Source: Orrella marina (GTDB taxonomy: Bacteria > Pseudomonadota > Gammaproteobacteria > Burkholderiales > Burkholderiaceae_B). From it: a DNA stretch of 64,000 nt. Where the stretch lies: assembly GCF_003058465.1 (NCBI RefSeq), contig NZ_CP028901.1, positions 3,348,001 through 3,412,000 on the forward strand. The letters run 5' to 3'. The notes beneath the pieces were generated by a model. The model ran no database searches. It worked only from the letters and a program-made list of their open reading frames with translations, and was not told the DNA's origin. Made by a program: the position numbers and the translations under genes. Each line of letters begins with the position of its first letter. The first letter of the stretch is position 1. Positions 23,077-32,431 of this stretch are shown in pieces.

Positions 23077-24786
23077 TTATGCCGCCTCAGTCTGAACCAC
23101 AGGTTTTGATCGCAAGTATGCCGTAATCGACGTTCTGGTGCTGTGTGAGTCTGGCCCGCCGCTGTTGGCCTGTCGGGACGGTCTTTCATCCCATGACGGT
23201 CCGGGATTGGCTTCCACAGAAGTGGTGGAGTACCCAAGCAACTCTTTCAACGCAGCACTCCTGGGCTGTGTGAACATTTCTTCGGCAACGCCTGATTCGA
23301 CAATCGTCCCACGGTCCATGACGACAAGCCGGTCACAGAACTGGCTCATGAGATGCAAATCGTGACCAATGAAAACCAGTGCCATCCCATGTCGCTGCTG
23401 CAGGTCAACCAGCAGGTTCACGACCTGCTTCTGCAGATGAGCATCAAGAGCAGAGACCGGTTCATCACACACCAGCACTTTGGGTCGCATGGCCAAAGCT
23501 CTGGCGATCACAATTCTTTGTCGCTGCCCTCCCGAAAGCTGTAAGGGCAGCTTTGTCAGCATCTCCGAGTCAAGATCAACCTCAAGCAGTAGTTCGCCCG
23601 CCTTGTTCCGCAGTATCTGGCGGCTCTCATCATGTCCGGCCAGTTTCAACGAGTCGATCAGCGTTTTTTCGACCGTATGGGTCGGATTCAGGCTAGCCGT
23701 TGTGTCCTGAAACACATACTGGCAGTGTCTGGCAAACGCGAGATTGATGTTGTTTGACTGCCACCGAGACTGAGACGATATTCCGCACACGTCCACTTTC
23801 CCGCTGAATTCAGGCAGTGCGCCAACCAGAACCTTGGCCAGGGTGCTTTTTCCGGATCCGGACGCCCCGACAATGCCGAGGCACTCACCCGGCTTGACGC
23901 TGATGCAGATGTCTTTGAGGGCATCCTCTTTTGCTTCGGGATAGCGAAAGGATACGTTCTGCGCGTCGAGCACGAGGCCGCGGGCATTCATGACGTCGCA
24001 TTCAGATCGGGTACGCCTCACAGTTTCAAGCGACGCCCTGACCAAAGATTGGGTGTATGGGTGCTGCGGGCTGGACATCACTTGTCTTGCCGTGCCCTGC
24101 TCGACGCATCGCCCCTCATGAAACACGGCCATTCTGTCAGCCGTGGACCTCACGATCGAGAGATCGTGGGTGACCATCAGCACCGCCATGTTTCGGCGCA
24201 GTCTCAGTGTTTGCAAAAGCTCGATGACTTGGGCCTGCGTACTGGCATCGAGCGCCGTTGTCGGCTCGTCCGCAATCAAAAGTCTGGGGTTCGTGGCCAA
24301 TGCCATGGCGATCATGATGCGTTGCTGCTGTCCGCCGCTGAGCTCAAACGGGTAGGCATGCAGGATGCGGTTGTCCGGCTCGAGTCCCACTTCGCGCATC
24401 AGAGCCCCGATGGCGCAGAGCCTGGACGCATCGAGTCGAGTTGTCCCGTCCATCGCTTCGCTGATCTGCGTGCTGACCTTCATCAGTGGGTTAAGTGACG
24501 ACATGGGGTCCTGAAATATAGCGGCCATGCCGTTGCGCCGCAATGTTCGCCATTTGGCGCTGCCGAGATACAGAAGCTCCTGACCGTCAAACCGGACACT
24601 GCCCACGGCTGACAACTCCGGGGGCAACAGACCACAGCAGGCCATCGAGCTGACCGATTTGCCGCTGCCGGATTCGCCGACAATAGCAAGGAACTCGCCT
24701 GCATCCAGAGAGAAGCTGATACCGGATACGAGTTCCTTCCTGCCTGTCGTCACTCGCAGGTCGGTAACTGAAAGCAAAGTACTCAT
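23077..24786 (-). CDS. Double ATP-binding protein of peptide/opine-type ABC importer
   Basis: A 569-aa protein with two ABC ATPase domains in tandem, combining the roles of DppD and DppF. Domain 1 has Walker A GESGSGKSVS, signature LSGGQQQRI and Walker B LLIADEPTTALDA. Domain 2 has Walker A GASGSGKSTL, signature LSGGQRQRI and Walker B VLVCDEPVSALDA. It drives import by the two permeases encoded upstream (24783-25706 and 25703-26539). The start overlaps the permease stop by 4 nt. It ends the operon, about 75 bp before the tRNA-Thr gene. Confidence 0.92.
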   Translation of the reverse strand: MSTLLSVTDLRVTTGRKELVSGISFSLDAGEFLAIVGESGSGKSVSSMACCGLLPPELSAVGSVRFDGQELLYLGSAKWRTLRRNGMAAIFQDPMSSLNPLMKVSTQISEAMDGTTRLDASRLCAIGALMREVGLEPDNRILHAYPFELSGGQQQRIMIAMALATNPRLLIADEPTTALDASTQAQVIELLQTLRLRRNMAVLMVTHDLSIVRSTADRMAVFHEGRCVEQGTARQVMSSPQHPYTQSLVRASLETVRRTRSECDVMNARGLVLDAQNVSFRYPEAKEDALKDICISVKPGECLGIVGASGSGKSTLAKVLVGALPEFSGKVDVCGISSQSRWQSNNINLAFARHCQYVFQDTTASLNPTHTVEKTLIDSLKLAGHDESRQILRNKAGELLLEVDLDSEMLTKLPLQLSGGQRQRIVIARALAMRPKVLVCDEPVSALDAHLQKQVVNLLVDLQQRHGMALVFIGHDLHLMSQFCDRLVVMDRGTIVESGVAEEMFTQPRSAALKELLGYSTTSVEANPGPSWDERPSRQANSGGPDSHSTRTSITAYLRSKPVVQTEAA

Positions 24787-25706
24787 TCTGCACTCCTGAG
24801 TCTGGGATCAATGGCTACGCTCAGCACTTTTGCAAGAGCATTGACGAGAATCACTGCGGCTGCCATCCAGATCAGACCAGCCTGCACCAATGGATAGTCT
24901 CGACCTTGAATCGCTGTGAAAGTCAGTCCGCCCACGCCGTTGAGTCCGAAGATTACCTCCATGGTGAGGGCGCCGCCGATGAGGGTCCCGAAAATCACCC
25001 CTATCAGACTGATTACCACGGCAGAAGAATTGGGCAAGAGGTGGCGCCATGCGATCTGCCAACCGTTCAGACCTTTGGACTGTGCGGTGCGCACGAACCC
25101 GCGCCGGGTCACGTCCATCAGTTCCTCGTAAAGCGGTTTGACCACCTGGCCTGCCACGTCCAGACCAATGATCAGCACGGGAAGCAGCAGTTGCCCCCGG
25201 ATCGGTAGCCACTGCAGCCAGATCGAGAAAGTCAGGACACCGATGATGCCGATGCAGAAAGTTGGCATGGCAATCGACCAGATGTTCAGTGCTTCAACGA
25301 TGCGTTTGAACGGCCCCTGGGGGTACGCACAAGCAAGCAAGGCAATGGATCCACCAACAAAGAGCCCGATTAGCAGGGCGGCACTGGCCAGCATGACCGT
25401 ATCGGGCAGGGCATCTAGTAGCATGGTCGTCACAGGGGTCTGGAATCTCAGAGAGACGCCGAGGTCGCCACGAACGGCATGAGACAACCAGCCAGCGAAC
25501 TGTTCAATCACACTGGCATTGAGTCCAAGCTCCTCCCGCATCCTTGCCTGATCACTTGTCGTCAGGTCGCCCGTGGCTGCATGCAGATCTGTGATGTCGC
25601 CCGGTACAGCTCTGATCAGGTAAAAGACCGCAAAGGCAATCGCCAGTACGCTGAGCATCATCTTCGACCAGAGCCACAGGCTATTTGTCAGAACACGTCT
25701 TTTCAT
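24783..25706 (-). CDS. ABC transporter permease, DppB-like
   Basis: A 307-aa inner-membrane permease of the binding-protein-dependent peptide/nickel group, with about six membrane segments. The N-terminal segment ends in AVFYLIRAVPGDITD, the usual DppB-type periplasmic entry. The EAA loop reads YEELMDVTRRGFVRTAQSKG, which contacts the ATPase. It overlaps its neighbours by 4 nt on both sides. The substrate cannot be read from the sequence; the neighbouring hydrolases suggest a phosphorus-containing organic compound. Confidence 0.9.
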   Translation of the reverse strand: MKRRVLTNSLWLWSKMMLSVLAIAFAVFYLIRAVPGDITDLHAATGDLTTSDQARMREELGLNASVIEQFAGWLSHAVRGDLGVSLRFQTPVTTMLLDALPDTVMLASAALLIGLFVGGSIALLACAYPQGPFKRIVEALNIWSIAMPTFCIGIIGVLTFSIWLQWLPIRGQLLLPVLIIGLDVAGQVVKPLYEELMDVTRRGFVRTAQSKGLNGWQIAWRHLLPNSSAVVISLIGVIFGTLIGGALTMEVIFGLNGVGGLTFTAIQGRDYPLVQAGLIWMAAAVILVNALAKVLSVAIDPRLRSAE

Positions 25707-26539
25707 GTGAGCGATCCTTGGGTATCGCCATTACGCTGTGTGTCTCGCAAGCGATGACCGATGACGGAAAGGGTGAGTGTTGTGCCCGCGAGAATCAGAA
25801 CGGGTGTGGCGAGACTCCATGGGGCCTGTTCCGCGTAGTCGGATGCAGCGGCAATGATGCGACCCCACGTTGGGATGTCCGGTGCCACCCCGACCCCCAG
25901 AAAACTCAGGACTGACTCTGTTGTGATGGCACGTGGCAGCACAATGGCTATCTGGGTGATGAGTGCACCGGTCATGTTCGGCAGCATGTGACGCCAGGCC
26001 ACCCAGGTTGATGTCCCGCCCATCAGCCGGGCCGCGACGGCATAACCCGCCACCCGCTCGCGGTCGTAAGTGGCACTGGTGATGTAGGCAAACAGCGGCG
26101 CAAAGGTCAGACCGACCGCCAGGATCACTGTGAGCGTCCCAGCCCCCATCGCGGTCATGATCACCAGGCCTACCAGAATCGCAGGCAATGTTCTCAGAAG
26201 ATCAAATACGGTGAACACGGTCTGGCGAAACAGGCCTCCGGTCCGGCACGCGAATAGTGCGATGCCAGCACCAGCCGCCAGCGCGACTGCGGTGGCGCTG
26301 GCGGATACGCCTAGCGTGAGCCAGGCGCCTGCCATCAGGCGAGCAAGCAGGTCTCGCCCGAACTGGTCTGTGCCGAGCCAGTGATCGGCGCCAGGACCCT
26401 GATTGCGCGCCATAAAGTCCTGCGCATAGGGGTCCTGGGTGAGGCCAAAGGTGGATAACAGACCTGCAACCACCACGATTGTCAGGACTGTCCAAGGCCA
26501 GTACTTTGACATGGTCTTTGACACTATCTGGCGAGCCAT
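25703..26539 (-). CDS. ABC transporter permease, DppC-like
   Basis: A 278-aa partner permease. The DppC-type motif DHWLGTDQFGRDLLARLMAG appears near residue 50, and the EAA loop reads YAVAARLMGGTSTWVAWRHM. Length and topology match the family. The start overlaps the binding-protein gene by 16 nt, and the stop overlaps the DppB-like gene by 4 nt. Confidence 0.92.
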   Translation of the reverse strand: MARQIVSKTMSKYWPWTVLTIVVVAGLLSTFGLTQDPYAQDFMARNQGPGADHWLGTDQFGRDLLARLMAGAWLTLGVSASATAVALAAGAGIALFACRTGGLFRQTVFTVFDLLRTLPAILVGLVIMTAMGAGTLTVILAVGLTFAPLFAYITSATYDRERVAGYAVAARLMGGTSTWVAWRHMLPNMTGALITQIAIVLPRAITTESVLSFLGVGVAPDIPTWGRIIAAASDYAEQAPWSLATPVLILAGTTLTLSVIGHRLRDTQRNGDTQGSLT

Positions 26540-28059
26540 GTGCGGGCCACTCCGCCGTCAACCCGGTTTTGACTCCAGGTGTACCCTGTCTGATAGCCGC
26601 GTACCTCGGGCGAGACAGCAATAGCGTTGGCTGCATGGCCGATGCCAACGGTGTACTGCTTGTCAATCATGTGGCGCCAGGCATCAAGGTAGTTTGCACG
26701 TGCCTGATCGGAGTTCGGAGAACTGACTGCGCTGGCAATCCTGGCATCGAGCTCCTTGTCCTGAATCCCACCCCAGAGCATTGGACTGGGACCATCGCTC
26801 AGGAAGCGGGCGTAGCGCAGGTAAACATCGGCGCGTGGTCCGGAATTGAAGGGGGCCAGATCCCACTGGTACTGACCCAGCAGCTTTTGTGCGCCGATGT
26901 CGTCAAGCGCCTGGTGGTCAATCTTGAATCCCAGTGCGCGCACCATTTGTGAGGCGACTTGCGCATAGTCTCGCTGCCACGAAACAATCTTGAGCGTGTG
27001 GTCTGCCGGGTTGACGCCTGCCTGCTTGAGCAGTTCTCGAGCGCGGTCGAGATTGGGCTGGGCGAACTTGTCATCTGCCTCGATCGCTTCATCCCAGTAG
27101 TATGTCCCGGGGCGCATTGGCTGATTGCTCGGCATTCCGGCCGATCCGGCAACAAAGTTCATGTAGGCATTCTTGTCGATGGCACTTGCTATCGCTTCTC
27201 TGACCAGTGGGTTGGACATCAACTCAGATGGGTTGCGATTGTTGAATGACAGGAAATACCAGGCCGTATCCTTGAGGGTCTGAACATCAAACCCGGCTTT
27301 TTTAAGCGTATCAATCTTGTCGTTCCCGACAGATCCGATGTGCAGGTCACCTGCACGTAATCCAAGACTGTTGTCGCGGCTGTCTCGCAGGTCAAACACG
27401 ATCTCTTCCAGATAAGGAAGGCCCGTCTGCCAGTACTCATCAAACCTGGGCGCAGACAACTGCACATCTGGTTGCCATCTTCCAAACATGAAGGGACCGG
27501 TGCCGATTGGCTGGGTGATCTGATCATCCCAGCCCGGTGATTCTGGTGCCACGATCCATAGCTCTGAAATCAGATTTAGAAACGGAGCGTAAGGCTTGTC
27601 AAGCTTGATCACCACAGTCTTTGCATCGGGTGCCTCGACCGAGCGGATCAGTTTCATTGCCCCGCTCAGCCAGCCGCCGGTGACCTTCTGAGAGACACGT
27701 TCGAAGTTCGCCTTGACATCGCTGGCGTTCATTTCGCGACCGTTATGGAACTTGACGCCCTCGCGCAAATGAAACACGTACTGCTTGCCGTCCTCGGATA
27801 CGTCATAGCTTTCTGCAAGGAACGGTTGCACACGGCCATCATCGGCGATGCTGGTCAGTGTTTCGACGTAGACTTGTTGCACGGCGATCGAGCCTGCATG
27901 TCTGTGCGGGTCGGAGGTGTCGAGCCCGAGCACAGCGATCTGAAGTGTTCCGCCCCGTTGTGCCTGGGGGTCGACCGCGCTTGTGGCATGGGTCGCCAGC
28001 GGTGTCGCGGCGAGCATGGCACAGGCAAGAACGAATGGGGCAAACTTGAAGTGTTTCAT
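26524..28059 (-). CDS. ABC transporter substrate-binding protein, family 5
   Basis: A periplasmic binding protein of about 511 aa of the peptide/nickel/opine class. I chose the ATG at 28059 (MKHFKFAPFVLACAMLAATP), which opens a signal peptide cut near THATS; an ATG at 28071 is 4 codons further up. Family segments include QRGGTLQIAVLGLDTSDPHR, EDGKQYVFHLREGVKFHNGR and NPLVREAIASAIDKNAYM. It is first of the transporter genes and follows the phosphodiesterase gene with almost no gap. Confidence 0.92.
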   Translation of the reverse strand: MKHFKFAPFVLACAMLAATPLATHATSAVDPQAQRGGTLQIAVLGLDTSDPHRHAGSIAVQQVYVETLTSIADDGRVQPFLAESYDVSEDGKQYVFHLREGVKFHNGREMNASDVKANFERVSQKVTGGWLSGAMKLIRSVEAPDAKTVVIKLDKPYAPFLNLISELWIVAPESPGWDDQITQPIGTGPFMFGRWQPDVQLSAPRFDEYWQTGLPYLEEIVFDLRDSRDNSLGLRAGDLHIGSVGNDKIDTLKKAGFDVQTLKDTAWYFLSFNNRNPSELMSNPLVREAIASAIDKNAYMNFVAGSAGMPSNQPMRPGTYYWDEAIEADDKFAQPNLDRARELLKQAGVNPADHTLKIVSWQRDYAQVASQMVRALGFKIDHQALDDIGAQKLLGQYQWDLAPFNSGPRADVYLRYARFLSDGPSPMLWGGIQDKELDARIASAVSSPNSDQARANYLDAWRHMIDKQYTVGIGHAANAIAVSPEVRGYQTGYTWSQNRVDGGVARTWLAR

Positions 28060-28067
28060 GGGAGTCC

Positions 28068-29375
28068 TCATGATGCGATGAAATGAGAGTGGGGTTCGAT
28101 GTTGATCCGGGCGAGCGTTTGCAGGGGCTGGCCTTGCATTGCGCTCACCTCGATACTGAGGTGGTTGAGGATGGTGGGGGCGTAATCGACGAGCGAAGTG
28201 GGGGTGCTGATCTGCAGTCCTTCGGGAAACGCTTTGCCCTGTACCATCAGGAATGGGTGGCTCTCGTAACGGTGACGACCACCATGTTGTCCCTGCCCGA
28301 TCATGTCCTTGGGCGTGTCGGGATCAAATGCGTACCAGGATGTGCCGGGTATACCCAGGTGGTTGCAGGACTCATCACCCGCAAGCGAGATCGCGACTCG
28401 ACAGGCGGACTCATCCGGCAAGCCCCAGTCTGCTAATGACTCACCGTAGACGTACTCACCTACCCATGGCTGGCTGCCCAGCCATGGCAACAAGGCATCC
28501 CGGTGCGGATAGTCGTCATCAAATCCGAGAATGGCCGAGGTGCCATTGGGCGCGACAACGAGGTCCCTGCTTGTTACGCTGGCTTTAAAGCCAGCTTTGA
28601 CCAGTTCCTCTCCGATGTCGACCTGATGTGTGATGGTCTGCATCCCATGGTCAGAACCCACCATCAGCAAGATGTCCTCACCACGGGCGCGAAGGGTGCT
28701 AATCACAGACAGAACCTTGTCGACACAGTCCTGCGCGTGTTCAATTGCAGCCCTGTGGGCAAGGTTTCCCAGGCTCTGGGCATGGCCGCTTTTGTCGGGC
28801 TCGGACAGCCAGAGAACCGCAAGGCCAAGTGTGTCGTCCTGTAGCAGTCTCTGGCAGAACCGTCTCGTCATCTCCTGATCTCCGTCCGCACCAGGCTTGA
28901 TGTCGAGTGCGTCAGAGCCCGTTATCTGCGAGCCGCCGGGGGCGTAGGAACCAGCCGGGTGGTACACATAACCGAAGTTCTCCGGGTCGAAGAAGTAGGC
29001 GGCGCCGGGTGACACGTTTGAGTAGATCGCGGTCGTGTACATGGGTTGTAGCCGCTGCGCCAGGGTCGGGACACGAAGATAGTGACCTGTGGCTTCGAAC
29101 AACTCCTGCCGGAAGGCTGGCTTGCCGACAGAACGGGTAATCAGTCCCTCTGGCTCTGACAGGATCATGGTGTTGCCGAGAAGGCCGTGTTGCCGCGGGT
29201 GGCAGCCCGTGGCAATGCTTGCGGAGCTGACTCGGGTGGTGGAGGGGAACACGGCCTTCGTGTTGGTGAAGCGGGTTGCTGTTTGTTGCAGGTTATTCAG
29301 GACAGGGGTCTGTTGCCCCACGAAGTCATTACGAAGGCTGTCGCATATGACAACCACACCGCGCTTTTTCAACAT
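28068..29375 (-). CDS. Alkaline phosphatase superfamily phosphodiesterase/nucleotide pyrophosphatase
   Basis: A 435-aa enzyme of the type I phosphodiesterase group. The two-metal site is visible: Asp in VVICDSLRND, the nucleophile Thr in FPSTTRVSS, Asp and His in SEPDKSGHAQ, Asp-His in VGSDHGM and the last His in GGRHRYESHP. No signal peptide is present, so it probably acts in the cytoplasm on the imported compound. AAGGTGG just before the ATG at 29375 favours that start over the GTG at 29384. It sits between phnA-like and binding-protein genes on the same strand. Substrate unknown; a phosphodiester or phosphonate ester is likely. Confidence 0.8.
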   Translation of the reverse strand: MLKKRGVVVICDSLRNDFVGQQTPVLNNLQQTATRFTNTKAVFPSTTRVSSASIATGCHPRQHGLLGNTMILSEPEGLITRSVGKPAFRQELFEATGHYLRVPTLAQRLQPMYTTAIYSNVSPGAAYFFDPENFGYVYHPAGSYAPGGSQITGSDALDIKPGADGDQEMTRRFCQRLLQDDTLGLAVLWLSEPDKSGHAQSLGNLAHRAAIEHAQDCVDKVLSVISTLRARGEDILLMVGSDHGMQTITHQVDIGEELVKAGFKASVTSRDLVVAPNGTSAILGFDDDYPHRDALLPWLGSQPWVGEYVYGESLADWGLPDESACRVAISLAGDESCNHLGIPGTSWYAFDPDTPKDMIGQGQHGGRHRYESHPFLMVQGKAFPEGLQISTPTSLVDYAPTILNHLSIEVSAMQGQPLQTLARINIEPHSHFIAS

Positions 29376-29409
29376 GATGACCACCTTAATCGTGAAATGT
29401 GACAGTTCT

Positions 29410-30660
29410 TCAATCTTGGCCCACAGAGTCGGTGTGATTCAGGATCGCGCAGAAGATGTCGTAGTTGTGCAGGCGCGTCGACAGAGCCCAGGCCAGTCCC
29501 TCGCTGTCCAGTGGATGGGAAATCAGGAACGGAACGCGCTGTTCCGTGTACCCACCGTGCGAGCGCAGAGGTCTGTCCTGAACAGCAGAGAGGTCGTGAT
29601 CTTGTCTGGATGCACCCAGTACCCAGTCCTGCTGGGATATCACAACCAGATCCGCCTCAAGGTCATGGGGGAGCGAAAGCTCTCTTGCTGCCTCGTCTCG
29701 TGACAAGACGTCGTGAACGCCGGGTGACTGCCGCAGCAAGTCAGTTGCAGCTTGAGTGTTTCTCTGATCCGCAAGATAGACCCTCACAAACGAGCCGAGC
29801 GCGCCGTGATGACGCACAAACGGGTCCGTGATGGGGCAGATCACCTGGGCTGAATCCGGTCCAAGCGCGTCCGTCAGCAGGTCTTGCACAAACAGGATCT
29901 GGGCGTTCCCCAGAAAGTCAGTCTTGCGCGACATGCCATGGTCCGCTACGCATCCGACGATGGCACCGAGCTGGATGAACTGGCCGATACGATGGTCGAT
30001 GGCAAGCAGAAAGGCGTCGGACTCCGGTTCGCCAGGGGCGTACTTGTGCTGCACAAAGTCTGACAAGGACAGGTAGAGAACCTGGCTGATGTTCTGTCGC
30101 AGAAGCGCCAGACCGGCATCAAGCACATACAGTGACAGGTCCGGGGAATACATATCTGGTTCTGGTCGCCCGACCAACGCTTCAACGGACTCGACACCAA
30201 ATTCCGACAGTGTGGTCTGCCCGGCGCGTTCGCTAGAGAAGCAGGGACCATCCAGTCCATGCCCGATGATTCGGGTCAACTTGTCCTTTGCCGTCACGGC
30301 CGCCGTTCGAATCCCGGCCTGACTCAGGAGCGCCAGCAGGGTGGTACCCCGAAGCATCCGCGCATCATTGACCATCACGCGTTCACCTGTCTCGCGGTCC
30401 AGGTAGTAGTTGCCCGCGATTCCGTGTACAGAAGGCGGTGCACCCGTGACAATGGAGGCGTTGTTCGGGTTGGTGAAGGAGGGCATGACACAGTCTGCGA
30501 TGGCAGAGAACCCGGAAGACACCATGAGAGAGAGATTAGGACACAGTTTGCGTGACAAGGCATTTTCGATGTACTCGGGATCGCACCCGTCGATGCAGAT
30601 CACGACCACTGGTTTGCCGGGCAAGCGGTAACGTCGCCCATGTAGTTCAACTGATCCCAC
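29410..30660 (-). CDS. phnA: Probable phosphonoacetate hydrolase
   Basis: A 416-aa member of the alkaline phosphatase superfamily resembling PhnA, which cleaves the C-P bond of phosphonoacetate to acetate and phosphate. PhnA-like sequence is clear: VVICIDGCDPEYIE, SFTNPNNASIVTGAPPSVHG with the nucleophile Thr, and TAKDKLTRIIGHGLDG. Later metal ligands lie in SLSDFVQHKYAPGEPES, CVADHGMSRK and LRSHGGYTEQRVPF. AGGAG 6 nt upstream supports the GTG start at 30660. It is the promoter-proximal gene of the locus, divergent from a LysR regulator. The related nucleotide pyrophosphatases are the main alternative. Confidence 0.8.
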   Translation of the reverse strand: MGSVELHGRRYRLPGKPVVVICIDGCDPEYIENALSRKLCPNLSLMVSSGFSAIADCVMPSFTNPNNASIVTGAPPSVHGIAGNYYLDRETGERVMVNDARMLRGTTLLALLSQAGIRTAAVTAKDKLTRIIGHGLDGPCFSSERAGQTTLSEFGVESVEALVGRPEPDMYSPDLSLYVLDAGLALLRQNISQVLYLSLSDFVQHKYAPGEPESDAFLLAIDHRIGQFIQLGAIVGCVADHGMSRKTDFLGNAQILFVQDLLTDALGPDSAQVICPITDPFVRHHGALGSFVRVYLADQRNTQAATDLLRQSPGVHDVLSRDEAARELSLPHDLEADLVVISQQDWVLGASRQDHDLSAVQDRPLRSHGGYTEQRVPFLISHPLDSEGLAWALSTRLHNYDIFCAILNHTDSVGQD

Positions 30661-30701
30661 TAGAAGCTCCTGACTTTTTTCAGAGGCTCCATGCTATCGT
30701 A

Positions 30702-30753
30702 AGTAAAACTCTCAGAGATTCATAAATAGTCTTATCCTAGTGAGTAAAACTCA
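30702..30753. promoter_or_regulatory. Direct repeats in the phnA-LysR divergent promoter
   Basis: AGTAAAACTCT (30702-30712) and AGTAAAACTCA (30743-30753) lie 41 bp apart, about four helical turns, in the short gap between phnA and the LysR gene. They are plausible binding sites for the adjacent LysR protein. Confidence 0.5.
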
Positions 30754-30763
30754 CACTCTTGAC

Positions 30764-31660
30764 ATGAACTCGTCACCTCCACTGAACGCACTCCGAATTT
30801 TTCTGGTTGCTTGTCGCCATCGCAGCTTCACATCTGCTGCAGAAGAACTGTCGCTGACGCATGGAGCGGTCAGCCGTCAGATGCGGTTACTGGAAGAGTG
30901 GCTTGGGCAACCGCTGTTTGAGCGAGAAGGTTTGCGTCGGGCGCCGACACCGCATGCGCTGGCCTATGCGCAGGAAATTTCGCGCGCCTTCAGTCAGATA
31001 CAACAGGCGAGTCTGCACTACGGTCGAGGACTGGCCACCCGCCTGCTACGGGTCAGTGTGCCAGCCACCTTTGCAATGAAGTGGTTGATTCCCTTGTTGC
31101 CACAATTCCGAAAGAAATATCCGGATGCGCGAATTCAGATCCAGTCTGTCACGACACAGCAATTGTCTCTGGAGGGGGCGTTTGACCTGGCAATCAGGCG
31201 TGACCCACCGTCAAGTCAGGCATTTACCGGAATTGGCCTGTTCAAGGAGTGGCACACGCTGATTGCGACACCAGCGGTACTTGCACGCCATCCGCTGCAG
31301 TCCATTGATCAAGTGCTTGAGCACACGTGGCTCTACTCGGAAACACGGCCTCGTCACTGGGACGCGTGGCTGCAGGCTGCTAATCTGCCAAACCAACCCT
31401 GGAACATGTACCGGTTTGATCATTTTTATGTGACCTACAGTGCATTGCTGGATGGCCTGGGTGTCGGCATCGGCCCATTGCCAACCCTGGGCGCAGATCT
31501 CGAGGCAGGACGAATTGTTGCGCCGTTTCCAGATATTCGTACGCCTGAACGACAGTATTGGGCGATCACACCGACTGCCACCCAGAAAACCCTGCTTCAC
31601 CGTCAGTTTGAAGAGTGGCTGATCGAAATGTCAGGGTTGGCTGAAAAACAGATCTGTTGA
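30764..31660 (+). CDS. LysR-family regulator of the phosphonate locus
   Basis: A 298-aa LysR regulator with the N-terminal winged HTH (LRIFLVACRHRSFTSAAEEL, SLTHGAVSRQMRLLEEWLGQ), close to the GcvA group, and a C-terminal effector domain. I chose the ATG at 30764; a GTG at 30740 is in frame but would place one of the direct repeats inside the gene. It is divergent from phnA, the common arrangement for a LysR protein that controls its neighbour. Some phnA loci are known to be controlled by a LysR-type PhnR. Confidence 0.85.
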   Translation: MNSSPPLNALRIFLVACRHRSFTSAAEELSLTHGAVSRQMRLLEEWLGQPLFEREGLRRAPTPHALAYAQEISRAFSQIQQASLHYGRGLATRLLRVSVPATFAMKWLIPLLPQFRKKYPDARIQIQSVTTQQLSLEGAFDLAIRRDPPSSQAFTGIGLFKEWHTLIATPAVLARHPLQSIDQVLEHTWLYSETRPRHWDAWLQAANLPNQPWNMYRFDHFYVTYSALLDGLGVGIGPLPTLGADLEAGRIVAPFPDIRTPERQYWAITPTATQKTLLHRQFEEWLIEMSGLAEKQIC

Positions 31661-31991
31661 GGGTGCAGATATTCAATTGACGGACCAGAAAATCGCGTTG
31701 ACAGACGGCCAGAAGACAGCATTTCGTGCCGTCAACTCAGACGGCAGATTCCCACTCCCTTCTTCTCGAGATTCTGACAGTTATCTGGTTTTTGCCGGTT
31801 TGAGCAACTTGTCGAATCTGGTGATTTCGGACGCGATGAAATGATTCTCTCGTGAGTCGACAAGACATTCGCTTGTCATTTCCGGGAAGTCTAGTTGCAA
31901 GCAATGCGATGGTATGGGTCGCGGTTGAACAGCTGGAGCACGACTCTTTCGGCAACGAGCCGGATCGCGCTTCTGATCGCTGCTTTCTGGC
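31661..31991. other. Intergenic region between LysR gene and sspB
   Basis: No gene recognised. A 7-bp-stem hairpin (TGCCGTC-AACTCA-GACGGCA, 31727-31746) lies between the convergent genes and is followed by a pyrimidine-rich run, so it may help terminate the LysR transcript. Confidence 0.4.
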
Positions 31992-32417
31992 TTACTTGAC
32001 GACTTTGAGGTGAGAAGCTTTAGGCTTCTCGGCTTCTTGCGGTTTGGTGTCTTCCGTATCGCTTACGTTGTCGGTCATGTCGGTGTCTTCTTCCGAGCCC
32101 TCAAACGCTTCCACCTCAAACCCCATACCAGCGCCGGTTTCGCGCGCATAGATTGCGGTCACGCAGTTCACCGGTATGGAAATGCTCTCTGTCTTGCCAC
32201 CGAAACGTGCCTGGAACTCGATGAAATCATTACCGAGCTCGAGTTTGTTGGTCGCCATCAGACCAACGTTCAGTGTGATCTGACCATCCTGTACGTATCC
32301 ACGGGGCACACGTGCCCGAGAATCAACCTGCACAACGACGTGTGGGGTGTACCCACTGTCTGTGCACCATTCATGTAGTGCACGGATGAAGTATGGTTTG
32401 GTCGAAATCTCGGACAT
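31992..32417 (-). CDS. sspB: ClpXP protease specificity-enhancing factor SspB
   Basis: A 141-aa adaptor that delivers ssrA-tagged proteins to ClpXP. The N-terminal substrate-binding domain is clear (KPYFIRALHEWCTDSGYTPH, ARVPRGYVQDGQITLNVG), as is the FQARFGGKTESISIPVNCV core. A long acidic linker (EGSEEDTDMTDNVSDTEDTK) leads to the C-terminal ClpX-binding tail ASHLKVVK. It lies 14 nt downstream of sspA. Confidence 0.95.
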   Translation of the reverse strand: MSEISTKPYFIRALHEWCTDSGYTPHVVVQVDSRARVPRGYVQDGQITLNVGLMATNKLELGNDFIEFQARFGGKTESISIPVNCVTAIYARETGAGMGFEVEAFEGSEEDTDMTDNVSDTEDTKPQEAEKPKASHLKVVK

Positions 32418-32431
32418 GGCAAGTGCTCCTG

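Noticed and set aside
31737-31955. 72-codon minus-strand frame upstream of the LysR end
   Set aside because: Composition is not protein-like and it begins without a ribosome site.
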